Positions 1 to 9,284 of a stretch of DNA of 64,000 bases are shown here, one piece after another. Each line of letters opens with the position of its first letter. The stretch's first letter is position 1. A model generated the notes under the pieces. That model was given only the letters and a program-made list of their open reading frames with translations. It was not told where the DNA came from and made no database searches. Origin of the DNA: Bacteroidales bacterium (GTDB taxonomy: Bacteria; Bacteroidota; Bacteroidia; Bacteroidales; GCA-2748055); the NCBI GenBank assembly GCA_016936975.1, contig JAFGWU010000054.1, positions 1-64,000 of the forward strand, in the 5' to 3' direction. Both the position numbers and the translations under genes were made by a program.

Positions 1-8
1 AGATCAAA

Positions 9-1124
9 ATGGTGGACCTGAGAGGTCAGTATATGAAAATTAAACCTTTTATAGACGATGCCATTCAGGAGGTCATTGATACCACTTCGTTTATAAAGGG
101 ACCGGATGTTGAGCAATTTGAGAGGGAACTTTCGGAATACCTCGGATGCAGGCACACCATATCCTGCGCAAACGGCACGGATGCCCTGCAGATTGCAATG
201 ATGGCCTTGGATCTTCAGCCGGGAGACGAAGTCATTACCACTCCCTTTACCTTCATTGCTACCGTTGAATCCATAAAGCTTCTCAGGCTTAAGCCGGTTC
301 TGGTGGATGTGGAAGAAGATTCGTTCAACATCAATACCGGACAGATTGATAGGGTCATCACCGGAAGGACCAGAACCATTGTGCCCGTTCACCTTTTCGG
401 CCAGTGTTCCGATATGGCATCAATAACCGATCTGGCAAAAAAACACAACCTTTCCATCATTGAAGATAATGCCCAGGCACTGGGGACAACCTTTACGTTT
501 CCGGATGGGAAAGCCCGGAAGTCTGGCACCATCGGAACCATTGGAACCACATCGTTCTTCCCCTCAAAGAACCTGGGATGCTACGGTGACGGGGGTGCTG
601 TATTTACCAATGATGATAAACTGGCCAATAAAATCAGGGCCCTTGTCAATCATGGCATGTTCCGCAGATACTATTATGATTATATAGGCGTAAACTCAAG
701 GTTGGACTCTGTTCAGGCAGCTATTTTACGGATCAAGTTGCAGCATCTTGAGGTGTATAACCGGTTGCGCCGGGAAGCTGCGGATTTTTACGACCGTGCT
801 CTCAGTCCCGTCGGGGAGATAAAGATACCGGCCCGTTCCCCTTTCTCCGACCATATATTTCATCAATATACACTCCGTGTTCCTGCAGGCCTGCGTGATG
901 AACTGCAAAAATATCTTGAATCCAAAAAAATCCCCTCGGCCATTTATTATCCTGTACCTGTCCATCTGCAGGCTGCATACCGGGATCTCGGGTACAGGAA
1001 GGGAGATTTTCCGGTGTCCGAACAACTTTCTGATTCTGTCATCTCACTGCCCATGCATACGGAGCTGGATGAGGAACAGCTGGAGTATATTACAGAAGCG
1101 GTTCAGTTATTCTTTAAAAGATAG
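9..1124 (+). CDS. wbpE: DegT/DnrJ/EryC1-family PLP aminotransferase (WbpE/WlbC-like)
   Basis: Sugar aminotransferase, probably converting UDP-3-keto-GlcNAcA to the 3-amino sugar. The family features are visible: substrate/PLP segment SCANGTDAL near residue 53, the [10 protein letters not shown] acid region, and the PLP lysine Lys187 in [12 protein letters not shown]. The length (371 aa) is normal. It is followed at 2 bp by an acetyltransferase and then by oxidoreductase and dehydrogenase genes, the complete set of the UDP-GlcNAc(3NAc)A route known from Pseudomonas (WbpE) and Bordetella (WlbC). The reading frame stays open to base 3 upstream of the ATG (codons for I-K before M-V-D-L), and family members often begin with a few residues before MVDL, so the true start may lie just outside the window. 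Substrate is inferred from context. Confidence 0.85.
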   Translation: MVDLRGQYMKIKPFIDDAIQEVIDTTSFIKGPDVEQFERELSEYLGCRHTISCANGTDALQIAMMALDLQPGDEVITTPFTFIATVESIKLLRLKPVLVDVEEDSFNINTGQIDRVITGRTRTIVPVHLFGQCSDMASITDLAKKHNLSIIEDNAQALGTTFTFPDGKARKSGTIGTIGTTSFFPSKNLGCYGDGGAVFTNDDKLANKIRALVNHGMFRRYYYDYIGVNSRLDSVQAAILRIKLQHLEVYNRLRREAADFYDRALSPVGEIKIPARSPFSDHIFHQYTLRVPAGLRDELQKYLESKKIPSAIYYPVPVHLQAAYRDLGYRKGDFPVSEQLSDSVISLPMHTELDEEQLEYITEAVQLFFKR

Positions 1125-1126
1125 CC

Positions 1127-1699
1127 ATGAAAGATTTTTTTGCTCACGAAACAGCCGTAATTGATGAGGGTTGCCGGATTGGTAAAGGTACCCGCATCTG
1201 GCATTTCACCCACATCATGACCGGATCAGTTATCGGGGAAAATTGTAATTTGGGGCAGAATGTGGTGGTTTCTCCGGAAGTGGTTCTGGGAAACAATGTG
1301 AAGGTGCAGAACAACGTCTCCATATATACGGGTGTGACCTGTGATGATGATGTCTTCCTGGGTCCCTCCATGGTTTTTACCAATGTAATCAATCCCCGGA
1401 GTGCCATCGTGAGAAAAAAGGAGTACCTGAAGACCCATGTGGGAAAAGGAGCCACTATCGGGGCCAATGCCACCATCATCTGCGGGATCAATATTGGCGC
1501 TTTCGCCTTTATTGGGGCAGGATCGGTAGTGACTAAGGAGGTTAAATCCTACGCCCTGGTGGTCGGAAACCCGGCACGACAGGTGGGGTGGATGAGCGAA
1601 TACGGGCACCGGCTGGAATTTAATGAAACAGGCATTGCCGTATGCCCTGAAAGTAAAGAAGAATACCGGCTCAAAGAGGACCGGGTTGAGAAAATATAA
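1127..1699 (+). CDS. wbpD: Left-handed beta-helix sugar N-acetyltransferase (WbpD/WlbB-like)
   Basis: Probable acetyl-CoA dependent N-acetyltransferase acting on UDP-linked 3-amino-GlcNAcA in the cytoplasm. The protein (190 aa) is built of isoleucine/valine-rich hexapeptide repeats (for example [20 protein letters not shown], then [16 protein letters not shown]), and the typical trimeric-transferase ending [16 protein letters not shown] is present. It begins 2 bp after the aminotransferase and ends 10 bp before the WbpB-like gene, so the genes are translated from one message. The fold is certain; the exact amino-sugar substrate is taken from the neighbours. Confidence 0.85.
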   Translation: MKDFFAHETAVIDEGCRIGKGTRIWHFTHIMTGSVIGENCNLGQNVVVSPEVVLGNNVKVQNNVSIYTGVTCDDDVFLGPSMVFTNVINPRSAIVRKKEYLKTHVGKGATIGANATIICGINIGAFAFIGAGSVVTKEVKSYALVVGNPARQVGWMSEYGHRLEFNETGIAVCPESKEEYRLKEDRVEKI

Positions 1700-1709
1700 G
1701 GCTGAAACT

Positions 1710-2663
1710 ATGGAACAGGAACCAAAAAACTTTACAGTCATCGGTATTGCCGGGTATATAGCCGTACGGCATGTGAAAGCTATCAGGGAGACTCATAACA
1801 ACCTGGTTGCCGCACTCGACCGGTTCGATTGTGTGGGATACCTTGATAATTATTTCCCCGATGCCGATTTCTTCACTGAATTCGAGCGGTTTGACAGGCA
1901 CGTAGCCAAACTGAACCGTACGGGTACCCCCGTGCATTATGTCAGCATATGCTCCCCGAATTACCTGCATGATTCCCATATCCGGTTTGCACTCCGTAAC
2001 GGGGCCGATGCCATCTGTGAAAAACCGCTTGTACTCAATCCGTGGAATATCGATGCACTGAAGGATTATGAACAGGAAACCGGGAAAAGTATTTTTAACA
2101 TCCTGCAATTACGTCTGCACCCGGCCATTATTGAACTGAGGAATAAAATTAAAGCCGGACCGAAGGACCGGATCTATGATATTGATCTCTCCTATATTAC
2201 CAGCAGGGGGAACTGGTATCATTATTCCTGGAAGGGGGATGTGGAGAAGTCAGGGGGCATCGCCACCAACATAGGGGTTCATTTCTTCGATATGCTTATA
2301 TGGATTTTCGGAGACGTTAAAGAAAATATCGTACAGGTTCTGAAGCACGACAAGGCAGCGGGTTACCTGGAACTGGAACAGGCCCGGGTCAGGTGGTTCC
2401 TCAGCATTGACTTCCAGGATATTCCGGAACAATATAAATCGAAAGGTCAGAGAACCTACCGGTCGATCACCGTTGACGGGGAGGAGATAGAATTCAGCGG
2501 CGGATTTACAGACCTGCATACTTCCTCATACCAGGAAATTCTTGTAGGCCGCGGATTCGGCGTGGAATCATCCCGCAAATCGATTCAAACTGTTTATACC
2601 ATCCGAAATGCCACTCCTGTCGGGTTGAAAGGAGAATATCATCCACTTATTAAAAATCTTTAA
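1710..2663 (+). CDS. wbpB: Gfo/Idh/MocA oxidoreductase (WbpB/WlbA-like)
   Basis: NAD-dependent oxidase that in the known pathway oxidises UDP-GlcNAcA at C3 before transamination. The N-terminal Rossmann segment reads FTVIGIAGYIAVRHVKAI, the WlbA-type variant of the dinucleotide motif, and the family EKP motif appears as CEKPLVLN. I chose the ATG at 1710 (317 aa) because the longer frame starting at 1623 lies inside the upstream acetyltransferase gene and adds no family-like sequence. It ends 2 bp before the dehydrogenase gene. Role assignment relies on the four-gene context. Confidence 0.85.
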   Translation: MEQEPKNFTVIGIAGYIAVRHVKAIRETHNNLVAALDRFDCVGYLDNYFPDADFFTEFERFDRHVAKLNRTGTPVHYVSICSPNYLHDSHIRFALRNGADAICEKPLVLNPWNIDALKDYEQETGKSIFNILQLRLHPAIIELRNKIKAGPKDRIYDIDLSYITSRGNWYHYSWKGDVEKSGGIATNIGVHFFDMLIWIFGDVKENIVQVLKHDKAAGYLELEQARVRWFLSIDFQDIPEQYKSKGQRTYRSITVDGEEIEFSGGFTDLHTSSYQEILVGRGFGVESSRKSIQTVYTIRNATPVGLKGEYHPLIKNL

Positions 2664-2665
2664 AT

Positions 2666-3955
2666 ATGTATAAGGAATTACTTGAAAAGAAAGAAAAAAT
2701 GGCCGTGATAGGCCTCGGTTATGTCGGATTACCAATCGCACTGGAGTTTGCCAAAAAGATATCGGTTATTGGATTCGATATCAAACCGGAACGTGTTGAG
2801 ATGATGAAGAAGGGGATTGATCCGAGTAATGAACTTGATGCCGGTGCTTTTAAAAATTGTGATATCCATTTCACTTCGGAACTGGAGGAAATAAGGGAAG
2901 CTTCATTCTATATCGTTGCGGTTCCAACCCCCATTGATGAACATAAAAAACCCGACTTAAAACCATTACTTGCTGCAACCGATTCTGTTGGCAGAGTGCT
3001 GTCCGAGGGAGATTATGTGGTCTATGAATCCACCGTTTATCCGGGGTGCACTGAAGAAGATTGTGTTCCCATACTCGAACTTAACTCCGGATTGAAGTAT
3101 ATCGAGCAATTTAAGGTTGGCTTTTCTCCCGAAAGAATAAATCCCGGGGATAAGAAGCATACACTCACAAAAATTACAAAGGTTACATCGGGTTGCGATC
3201 CCGAATCAGCAGAAGAAATTGCAAAAGTTTATGAAATGGTCATCGAGGCCGGAGTACACCGGGCAAGTTCCATAAAGGTAGCTGAATCTGCAAAGATTAT
3301 CGAAAATACCCAGCGTGATATTAATATCGCCTTCATGAATGAATTGTCGATGATTTTTAATAAGATGCATATCAATACCTATGAGGTTCTGGAAGCTGCC
3401 GGAACCAAGTGGAACTTTCTAAATTTTTCTCCCGGCCTGGTTGGCGGACATTGCATCGGTGTGGATCCATATTATCTGACTTACAAATCTGCAATGTACG
3501 GGCACCATGCACAGGTTATCAATTCCGGGCGAAGCATAAATGATGGTATGGGGGCCTATGTGGCAAAGCAGATCATCATCAAATTGGCTAATACATTCCC
3601 GAACCTTAAAGATTGCAGAGTCCTCGTTATGGGAGCAACCTTCAAGGAGAATGTAACGGATATTCGTAATTCGAGGGTTATCGATGTGGTTTATGAATTG
3701 AAAAGCTTTGGTGTGGGTGTGGATCTTGTTGATCCCCTGGCTTCAGCAGAGGAGGTGATGGCAGAGTATAACCTGAAGCTGGAAAAAGAACCAGTGGGCC
3801 CGTATCATGCTGTAATCATAGCCGTCGGCCATGATGAATATTCCAATCTTCCCGAAGCATATTTCAGATCAATTACCCTTCCGGGAGCCACCATCGCCGA
3901 CCTGAAAGGGATGTACAGAAATAAACTAAATTCATTAACTTACTGGAGTCTTTAA
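2666..3955 (+). CDS. wbpA: UDP-N-acetyl-hexosamine 6-dehydrogenase (WbpA/TviB-type)
   Basis: Nucleotide-sugar dehydrogenase that makes a UDP-HexNAc uronate by two successive NAD-linked oxidations. The N-terminal Rossmann motif is VIGLGYVGLPIALEFAK, the central domain carries NTQRDINIAFMNEL, and the catalytic cysteine is in GLVGGHCIGVDPYY. The length (429 aa) fits the UDP-GlcNAc/GalNAc dehydrogenases rather than the UDP-glucose type. Its place after wbpE-D-B-like genes suggests UDP-GlcNAc as substrate, giving the entry metabolite of UDP-GlcNAc(3NAc)A synthesis. A TviB-like role making UDP-GalNAcA cannot be excluded from sequence alone. Confidence 0.85.
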   Translation: MYKELLEKKEKMAVIGLGYVGLPIALEFAKKISVIGFDIKPERVEMMKKGIDPSNELDAGAFKNCDIHFTSELEEIREASFYIVAVPTPIDEHKKPDLKPLLAATDSVGRVLSEGDYVVYESTVYPGCTEEDCVPILELNSGLKYIEQFKVGFSPERINPGDKKHTLTKITKVTSGCDPESAEEIAKVYEMVIEAGVHRASSIKVAESAKIIENTQRDINIAFMNELSMIFNKMHINTYEVLEAAGTKWNFLNFSPGLVGGHCIGVDPYYLTYKSAMYGHHAQVINSGRSINDGMGAYVAKQIIIKLANTFPNLKDCRVLVMGATFKENVTDIRNSRVIDVVYELKSFGVGVDLVDPLASAEEVMAEYNLKLEKEPVGPYHAVIIAVGHDEYSNLPEAYFRSITLPGATIADLKGMYRNKLNSLTYWSL

Positions 3956-3965
3956 TCTGATAAAA

Positions 3966-5003
3966 ATGAACAGGGTCTTGGTAACAGGAGGAACCGGTTA
4001 TATCGGATCCCATACAGTTGTGGAGTTGATGGAAAAAGGTTTTGATGTAGTGATTATCGATAATCTGTCCAATTCTCAGATTGAAGTGCTGGACGGTATT
4101 GCCGGTATAACAGGAAAAAGGCCCGACTTCGAACAGGTTGACCTCAGGGATAAAGCGAATACCTTTAATGTTTTCAGAAAATATCCCGATATTGGATCCA
4201 TAATCCATTTTGCGGCCTTTAAGGCTGTGGGTGAGAGTGTTGAAAAACCTCTCGAATATTATCATAACAATATCAATTCGCTCATTTATCTGCTGGAGGC
4301 TATGAACGCCTTCAGGGTAAATAATTTTGTGTTTTCATCTTCCTGCACGGTATATGGCGAACCCGACACACTTCCTGTCACCGAAAATGCACCTATCAAA
4401 AAGGCTAGTTCACCATACGGCAATACTAAACAAATCTGCGAGGAGATCCTCCAGGATGCCCTGATTCCCAATCCTGATTTCAAAATTATTTCGCTCCGAT
4501 ACTTCAATCCGATAGGGGCACATCCCAGTGCCCTGATTGGGGAACTTCCGGTTGGAGTCCCGAACAACCTTGTGCCGTTTATTACGCAAACGGCCATTGG
4601 TCTGAGGGATGAACTCAGGGTATTCGGAAACGATTATAATACACCCGACGGATACGGCATAAGAGATTATATTAATGTGGTTGACCTGTCCAGAGCCCAT
4701 GTGATTGCTATCGAACGTTTGCTGGAAAACAGGCAGAAACAGAAATTTGAAATATTCAACCTCGGAACAGGAAAGGGTTTATCAGTCCTTGAAATCATTC
4801 AAACCTTCGAAAGGATTACCGGGAAAAAACTTAAATACAGGGTCGTTGACAGGCGCGACGGGGATGTGGAACAGGTTTATGCCGACCCTTCCTATGCCAA
4901 TAATGAACTTGGCTGGAAAGCCGAAAAAACCCTGGAAGAGACCTTGCTTTCCGCCTGGAGCTGGGAAAAATACATTCGATCGAAGTATAATGCAAAAGGA
5001 TAG
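3966..5003 (+). CDS. galE: UDP-glucose 4-epimerase
   Basis: Interconverts UDP-glucose and UDP-galactose (or the GlcNAc/GalNAc forms). This is an extended short-chain dehydrogenase with the NAD motif VTGGTGYIGSH at the N terminus, the catalytic SSCTVYG serine/threonine region and the YGNTK Tyr-x3-Lys pair. The C-terminal part contains the GalE-typical NLGTGKGLSVLEII and RRDGDVEQVYADP segments. The length of 345 aa is usual. It starts 10 bp after the dehydrogenase and is followed at 6 bp by rfbB, so it is part of the same polysaccharide precursor operon. Confidence 0.95.
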   Translation: MNRVLVTGGTGYIGSHTVVELMEKGFDVVIIDNLSNSQIEVLDGIAGITGKRPDFEQVDLRDKANTFNVFRKYPDIGSIIHFAAFKAVGESVEKPLEYYHNNINSLIYLLEAMNAFRVNNFVFSSSCTVYGEPDTLPVTENAPIKKASSPYGNTKQICEEILQDALIPNPDFKIISLRYFNPIGAHPSALIGELPVGVPNNLVPFITQTAIGLRDELRVFGNDYNTPDGYGIRDYINVVDLSRAHVIAIERLLENRQKQKFEIFNLGTGKGLSVLEIIQTFERITGKKLKYRVVDRRDGDVEQVYADPSYANNELGWKAEKTLEETLLSAWSWEKYIRSKYNAKG

Positions 5004-5009
5004 TTCAAT

Positions 5010-6059
5010 ATGAAACATATCTTAATTACCGGAGGGGCAGGGTTTATAGGATCTCATGTGGTCCGTTTAATGGTAAATAAATACCCCGATTATCAAATCG
5101 TCAATCTTGATAAGCTCACATATGCTGGCAACCTCGAGAATCTGAAGGATATCGAACACGCCCCTAATTATATCTTCGAGAAAGGAGATATCGTGAATGC
5201 TCCGTTAATTGATGGATTGTTTAAAAAGTACAATTTCGATTCAGTGATTCACCTGGCCGCCGAATCGCATGTCGACCGTTCCATCTCCAATCCGCTTGAA
5301 TTTATCAAAACCAATATTGAGGGTACGGTAAATCTTTTGAATTCCTGCAGAAATCTCTGGTCTTATGGCGAAGGACATCTTTTTTATCATATTTCTACCG
5401 ATGAGGTTTACGGGAGCCTGGGAAAAAATGGATTTTTTACTGAAGAAACCGCTTATGATCCAAGGAGTCCCTACTCCGCTTCAAAAGCCAGTTCCGATCA
5501 TCTTGTACGGGCCTACTATAATACTTACGGATTACCTGTTGTTATCTCAAACTGTTCGAACAATTATGGACCCAATCAATTTCCTGAGAAACTTATTCCT
5601 TTAGCAATCAACAATATCCTTCATATGAAACCTATACCGGTATACGGGAAAGGTGAAAATGTCAGGGACTGGTTGTACGTGCTGGATCATGCACAGGCCA
5701 TAGACACCATTTTCCACAGAGGTGTTCCAGGAGATACTTACAATATTGGAGGTAACAACGAGTGGAAAAATCTGGATCTGATAAGATTGTTATGCAAAAT
5801 CACAGACGAAAAACTGATGCGTAAGGAGGGAACCTCACAATCCCTAATCACTTTTGTTAAGGACAGAGCCGGACATGATCTTCGCTATGCCATCGACAGC
5901 TCGAAAATACAAAAAGAACTCGGCTGGTCACCTTCCGTAACATTCGAGGAAGGCCTTGCGGAAACCGTCGACTGGTATTTGAACAATCTGGAATGGATGG
6001 AACATGTTACTTCCGGTGCATACCAGTCATACTACCGTGAACAGTATGAAGAAAGATAA
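5010..6059 (+). CDS. rfbB: dTDP-glucose 4,6-dehydratase
   Basis: Catalyses the NAD-dependent conversion of dTDP-glucose to dTDP-4-keto-6-deoxyglucose, the branch point to rhamnose and other deoxysugars. Visible features are ITGGAGFIGSHVV at the N terminus, HISTDEVYGSLG with the catalytic Asp-Glu, YSASKASSDH with the Tyr-x3-Lys pair, and SNCSNNYGPNQFPEKLIP. The length of 349 aa is typical. No rfbA, rfbC or rfbD is in the window, so these must be elsewhere, perhaps to the left. The stop codon abuts the stop of glmS on the other strand, with no terminator between them. Confidence 0.95.
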   Translation: MKHILITGGAGFIGSHVVRLMVNKYPDYQIVNLDKLTYAGNLENLKDIEHAPNYIFEKGDIVNAPLIDGLFKKYNFDSVIHLAAESHVDRSISNPLEFIKTNIEGTVNLLNSCRNLWSYGEGHLFYHISTDEVYGSLGKNGFFTEETAYDPRSPYSASKASSDHLVRAYYNTYGLPVVISNCSNNYGPNQFPEKLIPLAINNILHMKPIPVYGKGENVRDWLYVLDHAQAIDTIFHRGVPGDTYNIGGNNEWKNLDLIRLLCKITDEKLMRKEGTSQSLITFVKDRAGHDLRYAIDSSKIQKELGWSPSVTFEEGLAETVDWYLNNLEWMEHVTSGAYQSYYREQYEER

Positions 6060-7895
6060 TTATTCAACGGTAACTGATTTCGCCAGGTTCCTGGGTTGAT
6101 CAACATTACATCCGCGCATAACGGCGATATGGTAAGCAATCAGCTGCAATGGAACCGCCGCAAGAAGGGAAATCAGAACTTCATCCGCTTCAGGGATTTC
6201 AATGGTATGATCCGCCATTTTAGAAATAATGTCATCTCCCTCTGTCACAATAGCAATTACTGCCCCGTTCCTGGCTTTTACTTCCTGAATATTACTCAGA
6301 ATTTTGTCGTATGATTTATCTTTGGTAGCTATGAAAATAACCGGCATATTTTCATCGATCAGCGCAATCGGACCATGCTTCATTTCAGCGGCCGGATAAC
6401 CTTCGGCATGAATGTAGGAAATCTCCTTGAGCTTCAGAGCTCCCTCAAGGGCAACGGGGAACGAAACACCACGCCCAAGATAAAGTGCATTGGTCACATG
6501 TTTGTAAATACCTGCTATTTTCTTGAATTCATCATTAAGCTTTAATATCTGTTCAATTTTAGAGGGGATATCATACAACTCTTTAATCAGGATTGCCATC
6601 CGTTCATCACTTACAAGTCCCTTCTCTTTGCCTATCATAAACGCCATCATGGTCAGCACTGTTACCTGCGCGGTAAAAGCCTTGGTGGAGGCCACTCCTA
6701 TTTCCGGACCTGCATGTGTGTAAACACCGGCATCGGTTTCCCGGGAAATACTGGAACCAACAACATTACAGATTCCCAGTACCAGTGCTCCCGATTCCTT
6801 TGCCAGCTGTATCGCAGCCAGTGTATCAGCGGTTTCACCACTCTGACTGATGGCAATGACCACATCCTCTTTCCCGATCAGCGGGTTCCTGTATCTAAAT
6901 TCAGAAGCGTATTCAACCTCTACGGGAATGCGGGCAATATCCTCAAACAGATATTCCCCGACCAGAGCCGCATGCCATGAAGTACCACAGGCAATCAGAA
7001 TAATCCGTTTGGCATGAACAAGTTGGTCATTCACAGAATATAATCCTCCCAGCCTGATCTCATTCATCTCCTGACTGATTCTCCCCCTAAATGTATCTTG
7101 TATCGACCTGGGCTGCTCGAATATCTCCTTTAGCATGAAATGATCGAATCCATTTTTCTCAATTTCTGAAATGCATAGATCGATTTTCTCTATATTGGGC
7201 TGGAGAATATCGTTTTTCAGGTTTTTCAGAACCATTTCCTCCTTTTTGATGATGGCTATATCATCATTGTTGAGATAAATGACACGATCGGTATACTCAA
7301 TGATGGGAGTCGCATCCGAGGCCAGGAAATATTCATTATCTCCAATTCCGATAACTAGGGGACTACTTTTTCTGGCTGCAATGATCTTGTCAGGCTCCTC
7401 GGAACACAACACCACCAATCCGTAAGCACCCACCACCTTAAGCAGAGCCAGTCTGACAGCTATTTCAGCAGTTACTTTCTGCGAAGTATAAATGTATTCG
7501 ATCAGGTTAGCCAATACCTCGGTATCTGTCTCGCTGTAAAATTCATAACCCTGTTCCTTAAGACTGTGCTTCAAATGTGTATAATTTTCGATAATACCGT
7601 TATGAATTATCGTGAAAATGCGATTCTGCGAATGATGGGGATGTGCATTCCGATCATTCGGTTCCCCATGAGTTGCCCAACGGGTGTGTCCAATTCCAAT
7701 GGTGCCTTTCTTGTCCATTCCCAGAATATAATCTTCCAGTTCACTAACCTTTCCCCTTTTCTTATAAATATTTAGTTTTCCGTTAATTATTGCAATTCCT
7801 GCAGAATCGTATCCCCTGTATTCTAATCTTTTAAGGCCTTTAAGAATAATGGGATAGGCATCTTTATTACCGATATAACCAACAATGCCACACAT
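6060..7895 (-). CDS. glmS: Glutamine-fructose-6-phosphate aminotransferase (isomerising)
   Basis: Makes glucosamine-6-phosphate from fructose-6-phosphate and glutamine, the first step towards UDP-GlcNAc. The protein begins MCGIVGYIG, where Cys2 becomes the N-terminal glutaminase nucleophile after Met removal. The glutaminase domain spans about residues 2-220, followed by two SIS sugar-isomerase domains (CGTSWHAALVGEY in the first), and the conserved tail PRNLAKSVTVE. The length of 611 aa is standard. It is last in a three-gene minus-strand unit after the DUF4270 gene (3 bp gap). No glmS ribozyme signature was seen in front of it, and there is hardly room for one. Confidence 0.97.
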   Translation of the reverse strand: MCGIVGYIGNKDAYPIILKGLKRLEYRGYDSAGIAIINGKLNIYKKRGKVSELEDYILGMDKKGTIGIGHTRWATHGEPNDRNAHPHHSQNRIFTIIHNGIIENYTHLKHSLKEQGYEFYSETDTEVLANLIEYIYTSQKVTAEIAVRLALLKVVGAYGLVVLCSEEPDKIIAARKSSPLVIGIGDNEYFLASDATPIIEYTDRVIYLNNDDIAIIKKEEMVLKNLKNDILQPNIEKIDLCISEIEKNGFDHFMLKEIFEQPRSIQDTFRGRISQEMNEIRLGGLYSVNDQLVHAKRIILIACGTSWHAALVGEYLFEDIARIPVEVEYASEFRYRNPLIGKEDVVIAISQSGETADTLAAIQLAKESGALVLGICNVVGSSISRETDAGVYTHAGPEIGVASTKAFTAQVTVLTMMAFMIGKEKGLVSDERMAILIKELYDIPSKIEQILKLNDEFKKIAGIYKHVTNALYLGRGVSFPVALEGALKLKEISYIHAEGYPAAEMKHGPIALIDENMPVIFIATKDKSYDKILSNIQEVKARNGAVIAIVTEGDDIISKMADHTIEIPEADEVLISLLAAVPLQLIAYHIAVMRGCNVDQPRNLAKSVTVE

Positions 7896-7898
7896 ACT

Positions 7899-9284
7899 TT
7901 AAAGTTTGGTATATACTATTTTTAACCGGAGACCACCCTGAGTAGGATAAAAATTGCTCCAGAGCTTCACCATCTTATTACTGATTTTCTGATCATAAGG
8001 TTGCAATACTAAATCACGATTTTCAATTTTACCGCTGATAAGGTTCTGGTAATGCAATCCAATATTGAAGGAATATTGATAGGTAGTATCGAAAAAAACA
8101 CCCTCGCTGACTGCTTTCAGCCTGCCGTCATAAGCAGCCTGGTCTATAACATAATCATACAGGGGCTCAGTTCCTTTATCCCCGAGATCGGTATAAAGTA
8201 TAAGCCTGTCAGGAAGGTCATCGTAGGAAATTCCTGATAAGGACTCAGGCAGAACCTCGAAAATGAGCTTTGCACTGTTAATCGCTAATGGTCCGCTATC
8301 CATCCAGTTTTCCACATTTCTCAACTGGATCTTTGTATTTAAACCGGTCATGCCCTGAACATACATTACCGGCGATTGTGAATCGGGATTGTTAAGAATA
8401 GGTGCAATTGCTGTCCCGGCGTAATCATGCTGAAAAATATTTATTTTCTGGGAGGAGTAAGCATCAATGGTAAAGGTACTCCAAACATAGTTCAATCCCG
8501 GAATAGAATCCACGCCCGTACTGTCGTTGGCATACTTGATGGATAATTTAGTCAGACTGTTTGCCAGTTGAATTTTTGAGAGAAAACCTCCTTCTGAAAC
8601 ATCATCAGTCGTTATGTACAATCCATTAAAATACTCCTTGAATAACGAATCTGATTTAAAAAGCGTGTCAACGGGCGGGTTAATGAACTTATTAATGAAT
8701 CCCTGGTATGTAATAACAAACTCATAAACTGTAGAATCAAGCGGCAGAACTGTTTTTTCAGCAATCGGGTTCATCCCGATTTTTCCAGTAATATCATAAT
8801 CGGTGTAATAAACAGAATCCATGTATATCGGCTCTGTAAATTCGTAAATTTTAATATTCAGGGGGGATATTTTTTTCATTACCGTTTCGGTAAAATACAA
8901 ATAGAGAATCAGGGAATCGACGGTCATATTCGGCCCATAGGTAAATCCCGACGCAGCATTAAACTGGGTCACAATATCTGCCTTTGAGAAACCTGAAAGG
9001 GTATCTCTCATATTACCCAGCAGAAAAAGCCGGCTGGTTTGCGGATTATATGGATTCTCAGAAATCAGAACGGGCTTCCCTGTTATGGTAGAAGTTGATA
9101 AATTATCCAGTGTATCATAAAATACAAAAATGTTATCACCGGCTGGAAGCAGGTCTCTTCCGAGTTCGTTTTCATCCGGTGTGCAACCGAAATAAAAAAA
9201 ACCTGCGAGTATTGATAACATATAGGGGAGAAGGCTCTTAAACAGAATACCCCGCAAAACCGGCTTCATTATAGGATTTTTCAA
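7899..9284 (-). CDS. DUF4270 family lipoprotein
   Basis: Predicted lipoprotein of 461 aa. A signal peptide ends in a lipobox (FYFGC, Cys34) followed by TPDENELGRDLLPAGDNIFVFYDT, which is characteristic of DUF4270. The remainder is beta-rich with many repeated Y-D-T and Asp-rich segments and no catalytic motif that I can recognise. Its start overlaps the end of the glycogen-synthase-like gene by 4 bp and it is followed at 3 bp by glmS, so the three are co-transcribed. Function is unknown; an outer-surface or periplasmic role is inferred only from the lipobox. Confidence 0.85.
   Translation of the reverse strand: MKNPIMKPVLRGILFKSLLPYMLSILAGFFYFGCTPDENELGRDLLPAGDNIFVFYDTLDNLSTSTITGKPVLISENPYNPQTSRLFLLGNMRDTLSGFSKADIVTQFNAASGFTYGPNMTVDSLILYLYFTETVMKKISPLNIKIYEFTEPIYMDSVYYTDYDITGKIGMNPIAEKTVLPLDSTVYEFVITYQGFINKFINPPVDTLFKSDSLFKEYFNGLYITTDDVSEGGFLSKIQLANSLTKLSIKYANDSTGVDSIPGLNYVWSTFTIDAYSSQKINIFQHDYAGTAIAPILNNPDSQSPVMYVQGMTGLNTKIQLRNVENWMDSGPLAINSAKLIFEVLPESLSGISYDDLPDRLILYTDLGDKGTEPLYDYVIDQAAYDGRLKAVSEGVFFDTTYQYSFNIGLHYQNLISGKIENRDLVLQPYDQKISNKMVKLWSNFYPTQGGLRLKIVYTKL

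Noticed and set aside
1623-1709. Longer form of the WbpB-like protein
   Set aside because: The extra 29 codons lie within the acetyltransferase gene and precede the normal Rossmann start; the ATG at 1710 is preferred.
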